Of a DNA stretch of 64,000 bases, positions 53,529 to 62,237 are shown piece after piece. The notes beneath the pieces are model-generated. The model saw only the letters and a program-made list of their open reading frames with translations. It was not told the DNA's origin and searched no databases. The translations under genes were made by a program, and so were the position numbers. This DNA is from Candidatus Binatia bacterium. GTDB lineage: Bacteria; Desulfobacterota; Binatia; HRBIN30. The stretch is from positions 24,526-88,525 of the forward strand of contig JAKLJW010000022.1 in NCBI GenBank assembly GCA_023150935.1, given 5' to 3'. Every line of letters starts with the position of its first letter. Position 1 is the first letter of the stretch.

Positions 53529-55505
53529 GTGGCTGACCGCCGCTGTGCCCCCTGCGGGTCGTGGCCGTCGGCGATCTCTGCCGCCGCCGTGGCGGCGCGT
53601 GGCGGAGTCGATCTGCGTTCGCCCCTGGGACAGGCGCACTTCGACGGCGGCGCGTTGTACTGGATCGAAGGCCGTCCGCGCGACGGCGGTCGACAGGTCG
53701 TAGTTAGATGGACGGCCGGGGTATCCGAGGACGTGCTTCCGCCCGGCTTCAGTGCGCGCAGCCGTGTCAACGAGTACGGCGGCGGTGCGTATGCCGTGAC
53801 CGGAGGCACGGTGATCTTCGTGAACGAGTCCGACCAGCGCGTATACCGGGTCGACCCCGGCGGTCTGCCCGTGCCGCTCACTCCCGCCGGCCGGTGGTCC
53901 TACGCCGACCTGACCGCCGACGCGCACCGCCGGCGCGTGCTGGCGGTGCGTGAGGACGGCACCGCCGGCGGCGAACCGGTTCTGACCCTGGTGGCCATCG
54001 ACCTCGAGGCGCCCGGTCAACCCCGTGTGCTCGCCGCGGGCAGCGACTTTTACGCCGCGCCTCGTCCCGGTCCCGACGGTCGCTCCCTGGCCTGGCTGCA
54101 GTGGAATCACCCGAATATGCCGTGGGACGGGACGGAACTTCACGTCGGGCGCTTCGATGCGGGTGGGGGAATCGTGGCGGCGCGCCGGGTCGCCGGGGCC
54201 GCGGACGAGTCCGTGATCCAGCCGACCTGGTCGCCCGACGGGGATCTCTATTATTCGTCCGACCGCTCCGGTTGGTGGAATCTCTACCGCGACCGTGACG
54301 GCACGGCGGAACCGTTATGTCCGATGAACGCCGAATTTGCCGTGCCGCCGTGGGTGTTCGCGGCGACGACCTTCGGCTTCGAATCCGCGGTTGCGCTGCT
54401 CTGCGCATACGCGAGCGGGGGTAGTTGGCGTCTCGGGCGCATCGATCTGCGAACGGGAACCATCGAGTCGGTGCCCACGCCGTACACGGAAATCTCGGGC
54501 CTGTGCGTTGGACCGGAGGCGGCGGTCTTCTGTGCCGGCTCCCCGAACCTGGCATTGTCGCTCGTGCGGCTCGATCTGCGTAGCCGTGCGGTGACGGTGC
54601 TGCGATCTTCGCAAGTTGCCGGCGCGGCTCCGGAAGCGCTGTCCGTCCCCGAGGTCGTCGATTTCCCCACCGGCGGCGGCCACCGCGCCCACGGTTTTTT
54701 CTACCCGCCGGTGAACGGAGGTTTCGCGGGGTTGCCCGGCGAACGGCCGCCGTTGCTGGTGCTGCTTCACGGCGGACCGACGGCAAGTGCATCGACGGCG
54801 CTCGATTGGCGGATTCAGTTCTGGACCAGTCGTGGCTTTGCGGTGCTCGACGTCAATTACCGGGGCAGCACGGGCTACGGCAGGGCGTACCGGCGTTTGC
54901 TCGACGGCCAGTGGGGCGTGGCCGACGTCGAGGATTGCGTGGCCGGGGCGAGCTACCTCGTGGACCGCGGCGACGTCGACGGCGGGCGGTTGGCGATTCG
55001 TGGCGGCAGTGCCGGCGGCTTCACCGCGCTGTGTGCCTTGACCTTCCACGATACCTTCGCGGCCGGCGCGGTGTACTACGGCATCAGCGACCTGGAGGCG
55101 CTGACGGTGGACACGCACAAGTTCGAATCGCGTTACCTCGATCGCCTGGTCGGACCTTACCCCGAGCGGCGCGACGTCTACCGTGCCCGGTCGCCGATCC
55201 ACGCGGTGGAACGGCTGGCGCGGCCGGTGATCCTCTTTCAGGGCAGTGACGATGTTGTCGTGCCGCGGGTTCAGTCGGAGCGGCTGGCGGAGGCGCTGCG
55301 GTCGCGGGGGTTGCCCGTGGCTTATCTTTGTTTTGCGGGCGAAGGTCACGGGTTCAGGCGCACCGAGAACGTCGCCCGGGCCCTCGAAGCCGAGTTGTAC
55401 TTCTACGGACGGGTGATGGGGTTCGTGCCGGCCGGTGGGGTGCCGCCGGTGCCGATCGACAATCTGGAGCCTGCGGCCGCCGGCCGGGGCCGCAGCGGGG
55501 AGTAA
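53529..55505 (+). CDS. S9-family (prolyl oligopeptidase) serine peptidase
   Basis: Predicted cytosolic peptidase of 658 residues with an N-terminal seven-bladed propeller and C-terminal alpha/beta-hydrolase domain. The triad is S494 in RGGSAGGFTA, D574 or D575 in GSDDVVVP, and H607 in GEGHGFRR. The oxyanion region is LLVLLHGGPTAS and NYRGSTGYGRAYRR, as in dipeptidyl/acylaminoacyl peptidases. Start is GTG 53529; no signal peptide. The penicillin-acylase-family gene begins directly after its stop, so the two are co-expressed and may act in sequence on acylated amino compounds or peptides. Confidence 0.9.
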   Translation: MADRRCAPCGSWPSAISAAAVAARGGVDLRSPLGQAHFDGGALYWIEGRPRDGGRQVVVRWTAGVSEDVLPPGFSARSRVNEYGGGAYAVTGGTVIFVNESDQRVYRVDPGGLPVPLTPAGRWSYADLTADAHRRRVLAVREDGTAGGEPVLTLVAIDLEAPGQPRVLAAGSDFYAAPRPGPDGRSLAWLQWNHPNMPWDGTELHVGRFDAGGGIVAARRVAGAADESVIQPTWSPDGDLYYSSDRSGWWNLYRDRDGTAEPLCPMNAEFAVPPWVFAATTFGFESAVALLCAYASGGSWRLGRIDLRTGTIESVPTPYTEISGLCVGPEAAVFCAGSPNLALSLVRLDLRSRAVTVLRSSQVAGAAPEALSVPEVVDFPTGGGHRAHGFFYPPVNGGFAGLPGERPPLLVLLHGGPTASASTALDWRIQFWTSRGFAVLDVNYRGSTGYGRAYRRLLDGQWGVADVEDCVAGASYLVDRGDVDGGRLAIRGGSAGGFTALCALTFHDTFAAGAVYYGISDLEALTVDTHKFESRYLDRLVGPYPERRDVYRARSPIHAVERLARPVILFQGSDDVVVPRVQSERLAEALRSRGLPVAYLCFAGEGHGFRRTENVARALEAELYFYGRVMGFVPAGGVPPVPIDNLEPAAAGRGRSGE

Positions 55506-55508
55506 GTG

Positions 55509-57830
55509 ATGGGTTCTATCGATGTCGGGGCGGCGCTCCCGCCGGTCGGCGGTACGGCGGTGGTGCGTGGCCCGGGCGCCACAGTCGCCATACACCGGGA
55601 CCGCTGGGGGATTCCCCACGTTAGAGCGGCGTCGGAGGCGGATGTCTTTTTCGGGCAGGGGTTCGCAGCCGCGCAGGATCGATTGTTCCAGATGGAGTAC
55701 GACCGGTTGCGGGCGTACGGGCGGCTGGCTTCCGTGGTGGGGACGACGAAGTTGGCGAGCGACGTCTTTGCGCGTCGCGCCCGCCTCGGGGACGCCGTGC
55801 GGGCGGGATACGCGGCCCTCGACGCAGCTACCCGCGACGTCCTCGCCGCTTATGCCGCCGGGGTCAACGCGTTTCTTGGGAGCACCGCGGCGCGGCCGGT
55901 CGAGTTGCAGGCGCTGGAGCACGAACCGGAGCCGTGGGAGGCGTGCGACGCCGTGGCGGTCTTCGTGGCTCGTCATGTGCTTTTCGGCTCCCTGGCGATG
56001 AAGCTCTTCCGGGCCCGTGCGGTGGTCGCCCTCGGTCCGGAGGCACTGAACTGGTTTCGTCACGAAGGAGGGAAGGGCGAGCGCACCGACGTTATCGTCC
56101 CGCCGGGAACCACGGACACCGTGCGCGCCTTGCCGCTGGCGGCGTGGGAGGCGGAGGTGGCGGCGCTCGATGGCCTGCGCGGCGCGATGGGTCTCGCGGG
56201 GAGCAATGCCTGGGTGCTGGCGGGGACGCGCACCGCCGGCGGCAAGCCGCTCCTCGGTGGCGATCCGCATCGGGTGCTGGAACTGCCCAACGTGTACGCG
56301 CAGGTGCATCTGGCGTGTCCGTCGTTCGATGCCGTCGGCCTGGCGTTCCCGGGCGTGCCGGGCATGGTTCACTTCGGGCAGAGCGAACACGTCGCGTGGT
56401 GCGTCACCAACGCTCAGGCGGACTATCAGGACCTGTTCATCGAGCGCTTCCGGGACGGCGGCGGCGGGCTGCAGGTCGAGACGGTGTCGGGCTGGGCGGA
56501 TGCGAAGGTGGTGCCGGAGACGATCGCGGTTCGCGATGGGGCCGCACACGTCGTCGAGACCGTGGTGACACCGCACGGACCGGTTGTCATCGGCGATCCG
56601 CGTTCGGGCAGGGCGCTGGCGCTAAGGTCGGCGGGCCTGCTCGAAGCCGGCGGGTCGTTGCGCCTGGTGTTGCCGCAGTTGCGGGCCCGCACGGCGGACG
56701 CGGTCGACACGGCGTTGGCCGATTGGGTCGAGCCGGCCAACAACTTCGTCCTAGGCGATACGGCCGGGACGATTCTGTACCGAACCGCGGGACGGATCCC
56801 GGTGCGTCCGGTTGTGAACGCGTGGATTCCGGTGCCGGGTTGGGATGGCGGTCACGAGTGGGTGGGGATGGTACCCGACGCCGACCTGCCGCGCAGCCGC
56901 AACCCCGAAAGCGGACAGATCGTTACGGCGAACAACCGGGTCGTGCCGGAAGGCTATCGATACGCGCTCGGGGTCGATTATTTCAACGACCATCGCGCCC
57001 GGCGCATTGCGGCGTGCCTGGCACCGCTCCGGGCGGCCGGGTGCAACGACTTTGCGGCGATTCATCGTGACGAGGTGAGCCTGAGTGCGCAGGCGTTGCG
57101 GGACCGCGTTGCGGGTCTCGACCCGGCGCGCCTGTCGGAGGCGGCGCAGGCGGTACGAATGCGGCTGCTCCGCTGGGACGGCACCATGGCGGCAGACAGC
57201 GCCGAGGCGGCGATGTATGCCGAGGTGCGGCAGCAGCTTGTCCGCGCCATTGCCAATCAGCCACGTCTGGCGCCGTTGCGGGCATCCGGGTTCGCCGACG
57301 AACCGTTGCCCGTGGTGCCGCTGGAGATGCGCATTGCGATGTGTCTGGGATCGTTGATGGTGCCGCCGGCGGCGACGATCTTCGGGCCCGGCGTCGATTG
57401 GGGCGCTTTGCTGGCGGCGGCACTGGAGGCCGCCGTGCCGGAGGCGACCGCCGGGGCGAAGTGGGGCGCGCGGCACCGGGCGCTGCCGCAACATCCGCTG
57501 GCCGGCGTCTCGGGCGATCTCGACGCTGCCGTCGCGGTGTCGCTGCCGGAGTTGTCGGGCGATCTCGATTGCGTGCGGGCGGCGATCGGGCCGATCGGCT
57601 TATTCGATCATGTCGTGTTGGCGTCGACCGCGCGATACGTTTTCGACCTGGCCGATCGTGCCGGCGGCGGATGGGTGGTGCCGCACGGCGCCTCCGGACA
57701 TCCGGGAAGTCCGCACTACACCGATCAGCAGGCGGCGTGGGTCGAGGGAGCGTTGCTGCCGTTCGAGATCGACTGGGAGGAACTTGCGCGCAAAACCGAG
57801 GCGACCCTGCGCCTGGAGCCGACGCCGTAG
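55509..57830 (+). CDS. Penicillin acylase-family Ntn hydrolase
   Basis: Predicted N-terminal-nucleophile amidase of 773 residues. The precursor should self-cleave before S232 in GLAGSNAWVLAG, giving alpha and beta subunits. Other family elements are IHRDRWGIPHVRAASEADVF and FGQGFAAAQDRLFQMEYDRL, LLGGDPHRVLELPNVYAQVH, and VEPANNFVLGDTAGTI (with the oxyanion Asn). Members cleave N-acyl groups from beta-lactams, acyl-homoserine lactones or amino acids. Unlike most relatives it has no signal peptide. ATG 55509 lies 3 bases after the S9 peptidase stop; GTG 55506 is one codon earlier. Confidence 0.9.
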   Translation: MGSIDVGAALPPVGGTAVVRGPGATVAIHRDRWGIPHVRAASEADVFFGQGFAAAQDRLFQMEYDRLRAYGRLASVVGTTKLASDVFARRARLGDAVRAGYAALDAATRDVLAAYAAGVNAFLGSTAARPVELQALEHEPEPWEACDAVAVFVARHVLFGSLAMKLFRARAVVALGPEALNWFRHEGGKGERTDVIVPPGTTDTVRALPLAAWEAEVAALDGLRGAMGLAGSNAWVLAGTRTAGGKPLLGGDPHRVLELPNVYAQVHLACPSFDAVGLAFPGVPGMVHFGQSEHVAWCVTNAQADYQDLFIERFRDGGGGLQVETVSGWADAKVVPETIAVRDGAAHVVETVVTPHGPVVIGDPRSGRALALRSAGLLEAGGSLRLVLPQLRARTADAVDTALADWVEPANNFVLGDTAGTILYRTAGRIPVRPVVNAWIPVPGWDGGHEWVGMVPDADLPRSRNPESGQIVTANNRVVPEGYRYALGVDYFNDHRARRIAACLAPLRAAGCNDFAAIHRDEVSLSAQALRDRVAGLDPARLSEAAQAVRMRLLRWDGTMAADSAEAAMYAEVRQQLVRAIANQPRLAPLRASGFADEPLPVVPLEMRIAMCLGSLMVPPAATIFGPGVDWGALLAAALEAAVPEATAGAKWGARHRALPQHPLAGVSGDLDAAVAVSLPELSGDLDCVRAAIGPIGLFDHVVLASTARYVFDLADRAGGGWVVPHGASGHPGSPHYTDQQAAWVEGALLPFEIDWEELARKTEATLRLEPTP

Positions 57831-57904
57831 GCGCCGCCTTCGGTTAAGACGCGCGCCGCGCCTGCACCGTACGACGGTCCGCCCCGCTTGCGAGCGGATC
57901 TCTC

Positions 57905-59752
57905 CTACCGGCAGCGCACGCTGTTGCCCGACGGCGTACACGGCACCACGGTACTGATGGCGCACACCCCGTTGTCGCCCGCTGCCTGCGTGTTGCCGAG
58001 AACCAGCGATGCGCGCAGGGGGCCGAGCGGCGCGGCGATCGTGGCCCGGCGCGCTTTGGCCTGCACTTCCAGCTCGGTCGTGTCGTACGGCCGGTAGCGG
58101 AGCTCGCTCAACCCTCCCGACGAGCCGGCCGTGCAAACAGGCGGGTCGAGCGCCGTCGAGCGGTTGCGATAAGTGGTGCGGGTGGTCGCGACCTTCCAGC
58201 CGTCGCCGGACCCGCACGGTCCGGCGGACGCTGGCGGAATCGGCGTGGTGAAGCGGCTGATGTCGAACACGGCGCTGTTGCCGTTGCCGAGATCCTCGAT
58301 GAGAAGCTGGGCGCCGTTCGTGTACGGTGTGGTCGCCGGAATACCGAGCGGGAAGAAGACACCGCCCTTGAGCCGCAGACTCTGGCGCGCCGGACCTGCG
58401 GTGACCGCGCCGATCTTGATGTCGAGCCCGGAGAGATAGCCGCCGCCGGTGCAGATCGGCGTGCTCGGTGCCGGCACGCAGCCGCCCGAGACGCTCGGCG
58501 GGGTCCACCAATTCCCCGACATAACGATCATCGCCAGCAGCTTCAGTGTGTTTTCGTAGTAGGCTTCGTCGTCGATCGACGTCCCATCCACCAGATCCCA
58601 GATATCGTTCAGCCAGGCCTGGTTGCCGGCGTCGGCCATAGCCGCGACGCCGAGCGGAGCGACGAAGGCCATCGAGCGGTAGTTCGCCCCCGCGCTCAGG
58701 GTGCCGTTGAGCTGGTACCCGGCCTGGATGCCGTTGGGGTCGTTGCCGGTGGCGGAGCGGAACCAGTTCGTGATGCGCTGCACGGCGGTCTTGGCGCGCG
58801 CGTCGCCGGCGACCACGTAGTCGGTGCCGAGGCGCCACGGGTCCCGGCAGGCGTTGTAGTCGTAGGCGCCGTCGTTGGGGCCTTCGAGGTAGTGCGGCCC
58901 GACCGGGTCAGGCGTACCGAGGGGGTCGGCGATGAAATCGGGGAGCAGGCCGGTGGTCGGACTGTGGGTCGTCTGCACGGCGTCGAAGACGGTGTAGGTA
59001 TGATCGAGGACGTCGGTCCAGATGCTATCGCCGGTGGCCGCGGCGAAGACCCGCAGGTGATCGGGCATGAAGTCGGACGAGCGCGTCGCGTAGTAATAGT
59101 CCGGCTCGGACGGGACGGTCCAATCGCCGAGTCGCACGTATCGGCCGCTCGAGTCCAGTTCGCCGGTCCGGATGGCGGCGAGGATCTGTTGTGCCTCGGC
59201 GCCGTAGTCGAACGTGCCGCAGTTGCCCCACTGCTTCTCGGCAAGGAGCAGCGCGAAGGCGATATCGAGATCGCCGTCGGAGGCGCTGTCTCCGTCTTCG
59301 GCGTCGGTGCAAGTCCGGCGCTGGTACCAGGACATGAGGCCGGGGGTGAGCACCGACGGATGCTCGTGGAAATAGGCGAGCATGCCGTCGAAGATGGCGC
59401 GCGCATCGGGATCGTGCCCGGCCATGAGGGCGGCGAGCACCATGCCGTAGCCGTGCGCTTCCGACACGGTCAGGTTGCCGCCCTTGACGCTGGCGACGAC
59501 GACGTAACGGCCGGCACCGCAGGTTTGCAGCAGGTAGCGCGCCTTCCATGCATCGTAGAAATCCCGCACCGCTTGATCGAGCGCGGCCGGCGCAAGGTGA
59601 TTGGGGACGATCGTGCCCGGGGCGTAGGAAAAAGGGCGTGAGCCGAACGGGTGATTGACTCCCGCCGCCGGCGCGGCGAGCGCCGCGGCGAGCAGGATTC
59701 CGGCAGCGACTCCGGCCCACCATGCGCGCATCCGTTTTCCCGTCGTCGTCAT
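57905..59752 (-). CDS. Exported GH8-family glycoside hydrolase
   Basis: Predicted secreted endo-glucanase/chitosanase-like enzyme of 615 residues. Signal peptide WWAGVAAGILLAAALAAPAA. The (alpha/alpha)6 domain shows the catalytic acid E98 in TVSEAHGYGMVLAALMAG and the aspartates of SASDGDLDIAFALLLA (D159-D163), the GH8 hallmarks. A C-terminal extension of about 190 residues (LSGLDIKIGAVTAGPARQSL, GGVFFPLGIPA..., RYRPYDTTELEVQAKARRAT) is beta-rich and not part of GH8; its role may be binding or anchoring. Start ATG 59752 (MTTTGKRM) is preferred over ATG 59803. Substrate among beta-1,4 glycans is unsettled. Confidence 0.88.
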   Translation of the reverse strand: MTTTGKRMRAWWAGVAAGILLAAALAAPAAGVNHPFGSRPFSYAPGTIVPNHLAPAALDQAVRDFYDAWKARYLLQTCGAGRYVVVASVKGGNLTVSEAHGYGMVLAALMAGHDPDARAIFDGMLAYFHEHPSVLTPGLMSWYQRRTCTDAEDGDSASDGDLDIAFALLLAEKQWGNCGTFDYGAEAQQILAAIRTGELDSSGRYVRLGDWTVPSEPDYYYATRSSDFMPDHLRVFAAATGDSIWTDVLDHTYTVFDAVQTTHSPTTGLLPDFIADPLGTPDPVGPHYLEGPNDGAYDYNACRDPWRLGTDYVVAGDARAKTAVQRITNWFRSATGNDPNGIQAGYQLNGTLSAGANYRSMAFVAPLGVAAMADAGNQAWLNDIWDLVDGTSIDDEAYYENTLKLLAMIVMSGNWWTPPSVSGGCVPAPSTPICTGGGYLSGLDIKIGAVTAGPARQSLRLKGGVFFPLGIPATTPYTNGAQLLIEDLGNGNSAVFDISRFTTPIPPASAGPCGSGDGWKVATTRTTYRNRSTALDPPVCTAGSSGGLSELRYRPYDTTELEVQAKARRATIAAPLGPLRASLVLGNTQAAGDNGVCAISTVVPCTPSGNSVRCR

Positions 59753-59837
59753 CGTTCGTTCCCCCGGGATGGCCCGACTTCGTTCCGAGAGGCGATGAAA
59801 CACCTATGCCCCGAGGGCGCTCCGACAGGCAAGAAGA

Positions 59838-59927
59838 ATCGGTGCTGCCGTCGGCCTGCTCGCCGGCATTGCCCCGGCCCTGCGCGCTTCTCGCCTCGAT
59901 CCGGCGGTGGCGTTGCGGGAAGAGTGA
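59838..59927 (+). pseudogene. C-terminal remnant of a MacB/FtsX-type ABC permease
   Basis: The plus strand reads IGAAVGLLAGIAPALRASRL then DPAVALREE and a stop at 59925-59927, matching the last membrane helix and the conserved PAxxAxxxxPxxALRxE end of FtsX/MacB permeases. Nothing upstream in frame continues the protein; the remnant abuts the 5' flank of the GH8 gene. It implies an earlier rearrangement. Confidence 0.6.
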
Positions 59928-59939
59928 GCGGGACGAGCG

Positions 59940-60374
59940 CTACGCCGTGCCGTTCTCAAGTTCTGTCAGTTCGACCACTTCGATCGATCGAGAGAACAGC
60001 CGGAAATGGCTCGCGTTGCGCGTGACGATCCGTCGAGCCTTGCCCGCGCGGGCAGCCAGGCAATGGACGGCATCATAGACAATCGGACCGGCCAGGCCTT
60101 GCCGTGAAACCTCTGTCAATGCGGCGGTGTACACGGTTCGCGGAATCGCCACGATACGGATCGCCTGCTCCAACCCGGCCACGAGCTGGCGGGCGGCGCG
60201 GGGCGGAATCGGTAACCTGAGGGTAGTGAGCGCCCGGTAGGTTTCGACCAGCGCATGTGTGGAGGTGAAGGCGCGGCCATTCGCGTCGGTGACGGCAGCG
60301 TCTGCCGCTGCCTTGAAGCGGGATTGCGCGTGGAGAAGCGAAACCAGAACCGTCGAGTCCAGGTAGGTCTTCAT
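59940..60374 (-). CDS. PIN-domain toxin (VapC-like)
   Basis: Predicted RNase toxin of 144 residues. PIN-fold acidic residues are D6 (KTYLDSTVLVSLL), E44 (HALVETYRALT) and D101 (IVYDAVHCLAARA); the fourth position in VTRNASHF is N120 rather than Asp. The variant is common and may keep activity. Partner gene lies directly upstream with a 4-base overlap. Confidence 0.85.
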   Translation of the reverse strand: MKTYLDSTVLVSLLHAQSRFKAAADAAVTDANGRAFTSTHALVETYRALTTLRLPIPPRAARQLVAGLEQAIRIVAIPRTVYTAALTEVSRQGLAGPIVYDAVHCLAARAGKARRIVTRNASHFRLFSRSIEVVELTELENGTA

Positions 60375-60634
60375 TCACGGGCGCGGTCGTCTTCGGCCCG
60401 GTGGCGGGCGACGGCGTCCGCCGGTTCCTCGCCTACGTCGCCTGACCAAACCTGAATGCCGTTCTTGTCCCGGACGACCCGCCCGCGCGAGTACACCGCG
60501 CGGCGTGGCGCCGTGGGCACGCGAACGATCCACTCGCGCCCCGGCACCAGAGTGTCGATCACGATCGGGGAGCGGGGCGGCAGGTCGGCGGGAAACGTCA
60601 CGCGGCGCCGTTCGTCGCTGTTGGTGGCGATCAT
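60371..60634 (-). CDS. Antitoxin of the PIN-domain toxin
   Basis: Predicted 87-residue protein overlapping the toxin start (ATGA). The sequence SDERRRVTFPADLPPRSPIV and DTLVPGREWIVRVPTAPRRA is compact and beta-rich, the second half (GIQVWSGDVGEEPADAVARH) acidic as expected for toxin wrapping. It is not a classic VapB/AbrB or RHH, so the assignment rests mainly on position. Confidence 0.65.
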   Translation of the reverse strand: MIATNSDERRRVTFPADLPPRSPIVIDTLVPGREWIVRVPTAPRRAVYSRGRVVRDKNGIQVWSGDVGEEPADAVARHRAEDDRARE

Positions 60635-60699
60635 GCCGGGGTAATACCCACGTGGGCGAGAGCCGTCAAGGTCGAGAAGAACGAGCGAGGTACGGAAGT

Positions 60700-60813
60700 C
60701 CTATGCAGTTCCGCTTGCGGGGCGAGGTCGGCAACGGTGAAGCGGCTGCCGACGAGGTGGCCGCCCGGTCCTGCGGTCCGGACGACGAAGTCGAAGGCCT
60801 CCCGCCGAACCAT
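60700..60813 (-). pseudogene. Possible GST C-terminal-domain remnant
   Basis: The minus-strand frame VRREAFDFVVRTAGPGGHLV then GSRFTVADLAPQAELHRT resembles the L(V)GxRFTxADL helix cap of glutathione S-transferases, but nothing before or after it fits. The match is short and could be chance. Confidence 0.28.
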
Positions 60814-60825
60814 GACGGCGAGCGT

Positions 60826-61743
60826 TCAGACGGCCTGCCCCTCGAGCCCCGGGCTCCTCCTTGCCCGCGCTACTACATCCATCGCTCCGTTCGGCGCGTA
60901 GACGACGCGGCCGTCGAGGTGCAGCAGGCGGGCTGCGCTGCCGGCGATGGGGGCGAGCCGTGGCGCCAGCGGTGCCAATCGGCGGAACAGCGAACCCAGC
61001 GTGACGTACTGACCGGTGCCGCGGACCCAGACCGGGTCGAAGCCGGTGCGTTCGAGCAGCAACCGGATGCCGCGGGGACCGTAGTGATAGACGCGGTCGG
61101 ATTGCGCGAACGGACGCCACCTTGCCCCGTACATGCGCGCCACCAGCGAGCGGATGTTCGGCGTCATGACGAACAGGTGGCCGCCGCTGCGGAGGTGCGG
61201 TCGTAGACTGCTCAGGAAAGGGATCGGTTCGCGGACTTGTTCGAGAGCGTCCAGCAGCACGATAGCGTCGAACTGCTGTGTCGGCGGTAACGCAACGATC
61301 GGTCCCGGGTGTACCTCCAGACCCGCACTCCGCGCGGCGTCGGCGGCGTCGGAATCGGTTTCGACGCCGACCACACGGGGTATCCCCATGAGCCCGGCTT
61401 CGCGCAGGAACGCGCCGGCTCCACTGCCGATCTGGAGCAGGTCACGTATCGACCCGTAGCGCAGCAACCGTCCTAACTTGCGCCGGAACGTGCGGGCGAG
61501 TTGCTCGGCCTCGTCAGGGTCTTCAGCGCCGGCTTGCGACCCCCGCTGCTGGCTGTTCGCCGCGGCGCCGGGAGGCGGATCGAGGCGGCCGACCTCGCAG
61601 GCGTCGCAATACGCCACCGTGGCTCGATCCAGAGCTTGCAGGGGGCGTAGCGGTTGCGAGCAAAAGGGACACACGGCGAGCGAATGTAGCGATACGATCG
61701 ACCTCTTGTCTACGTGCGAGGCGGGAACACGCGGGACAGCCAC
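60826..61743 (-). CDS. Zinc-ribbon class I SAM-dependent methyltransferase
   Basis: Predicted 305-residue methyltransferase. A rubredoxin-like zinc ribbon (C25-x2-C28, C46-x2-C49 in CPFCSQPL and CDACEVGRL) precedes the Rossmann domain with DLLQIGSGAGAFLREAG (about 101-117, motif I), FDAIVLLDALEQVREPIPFL and GGHLFVMTPN. Such ribbon-methyltransferases often modify sugars or lipids. Start is GTG 61743; upstream the frame passes through the hexamer repeat (RYRYRPRPRG) and is not likely native. Target unknown. Confidence 0.85.
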   Translation of the reverse strand: MAVPRVPASHVDKRSIVSLHSLAVCPFCSQPLRPLQALDRATVAYCDACEVGRLDPPPGAAANSQQRGSQAGAEDPDEAEQLARTFRRKLGRLLRYGSIRDLLQIGSGAGAFLREAGLMGIPRVVGVETDSDAADAARSAGLEVHPGPIVALPPTQQFDAIVLLDALEQVREPIPFLSSLRPHLRSGGHLFVMTPNIRSLVARMYGARWRPFAQSDRVYHYGPRGIRLLLERTGFDPVWVRGTGQYVTLGSLFRRLAPLAPRLAPIAGSAARLLHLDGRVVYAPNGAMDVVARARRSPGLEGQAV

Positions 61744-61800
61744 CGTATCCCCCCGGGGTCGGGGTCGGTATCGGTATCGATCGGTTGTCCGGTGTACCCC
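61744..61800. repeat. Hexamer-rich dispersed repeat, copy 3 (inverted)
   Basis: CCCCGGGGTCGGGGTCGGTA then TCGGTATCGATCGGTTGTCC is the reverse-complement type of the ATCGAT-TCC/ACC-GATACC-GACCCC element at 16314 and 17158, with different numbers of hexamers. It forms the 5' flank of the methyltransferase gene. Confidence 0.65.
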
Positions 61801-61892
61801 CGCGTCGCTGTAGCGGGATCCGGGAGGGTGTCTCGCAAACGTCGCAAACGGCCGCTTTCGGTGCGTGCGCTGGCTCACTATACTTCGTGGCC

Positions 61893-62225
61893 ATGGCTCG
61901 CAGCTTCAAACCCCGTCGCGGCTGGCAGCCTCCCGCGCAGCCCGGAGCCGCGGATGCCGTGCTCGCCGAAGCGCGGGCGTCGCTGCGCGCTCGCCAGCAT
62001 GGGTACCGCGAGCGGTCGCTGGCCATCCATGGATGGATTTGCGCCAAGTGCGCGCGTGAGTTTGACGCTTCCAACCTGCACCTGCTGACCGTTCACCACC
62101 GCGACGGCAACCACGACAACAACCCGCCCGACGGCAGCAACTGGGAAAATCTCTGTGCCTATTGCCATGAGGACGAGCACAGCCGCGAGGTACTGGCGGA
62201 TTACCTGTCGGGGAAGCCGCGATAG
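61893..62225 (+). CDS. yajD: YajD-family HNH nuclease
   Basis: Predicted 110-residue HNH endonuclease. Zinc cysteines C50, C53, C88 and C91 (CAKCAREF; ENLCAYCHEDEH) frame the catalytic VHHRDGNHDNN (67-77), in which H69 is the general base and N76/H of the later motif complete HNH. Length matches E. coli YajD. ATG 61893 is used. DNA substrate in the cell is unknown; the sulfotransferase gene follows 12 bases on. Confidence 0.88.
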   Translation: MARSFKPRRGWQPPAQPGAADAVLAEARASLRARQHGYRERSLAIHGWICAKCAREFDASNLHLLTVHHRDGNHDNNPPDGSNWENLCAYCHEDEHSREVLADYLSGKPR

Positions 62226-62237
62226 GGTCGGGGAGCA

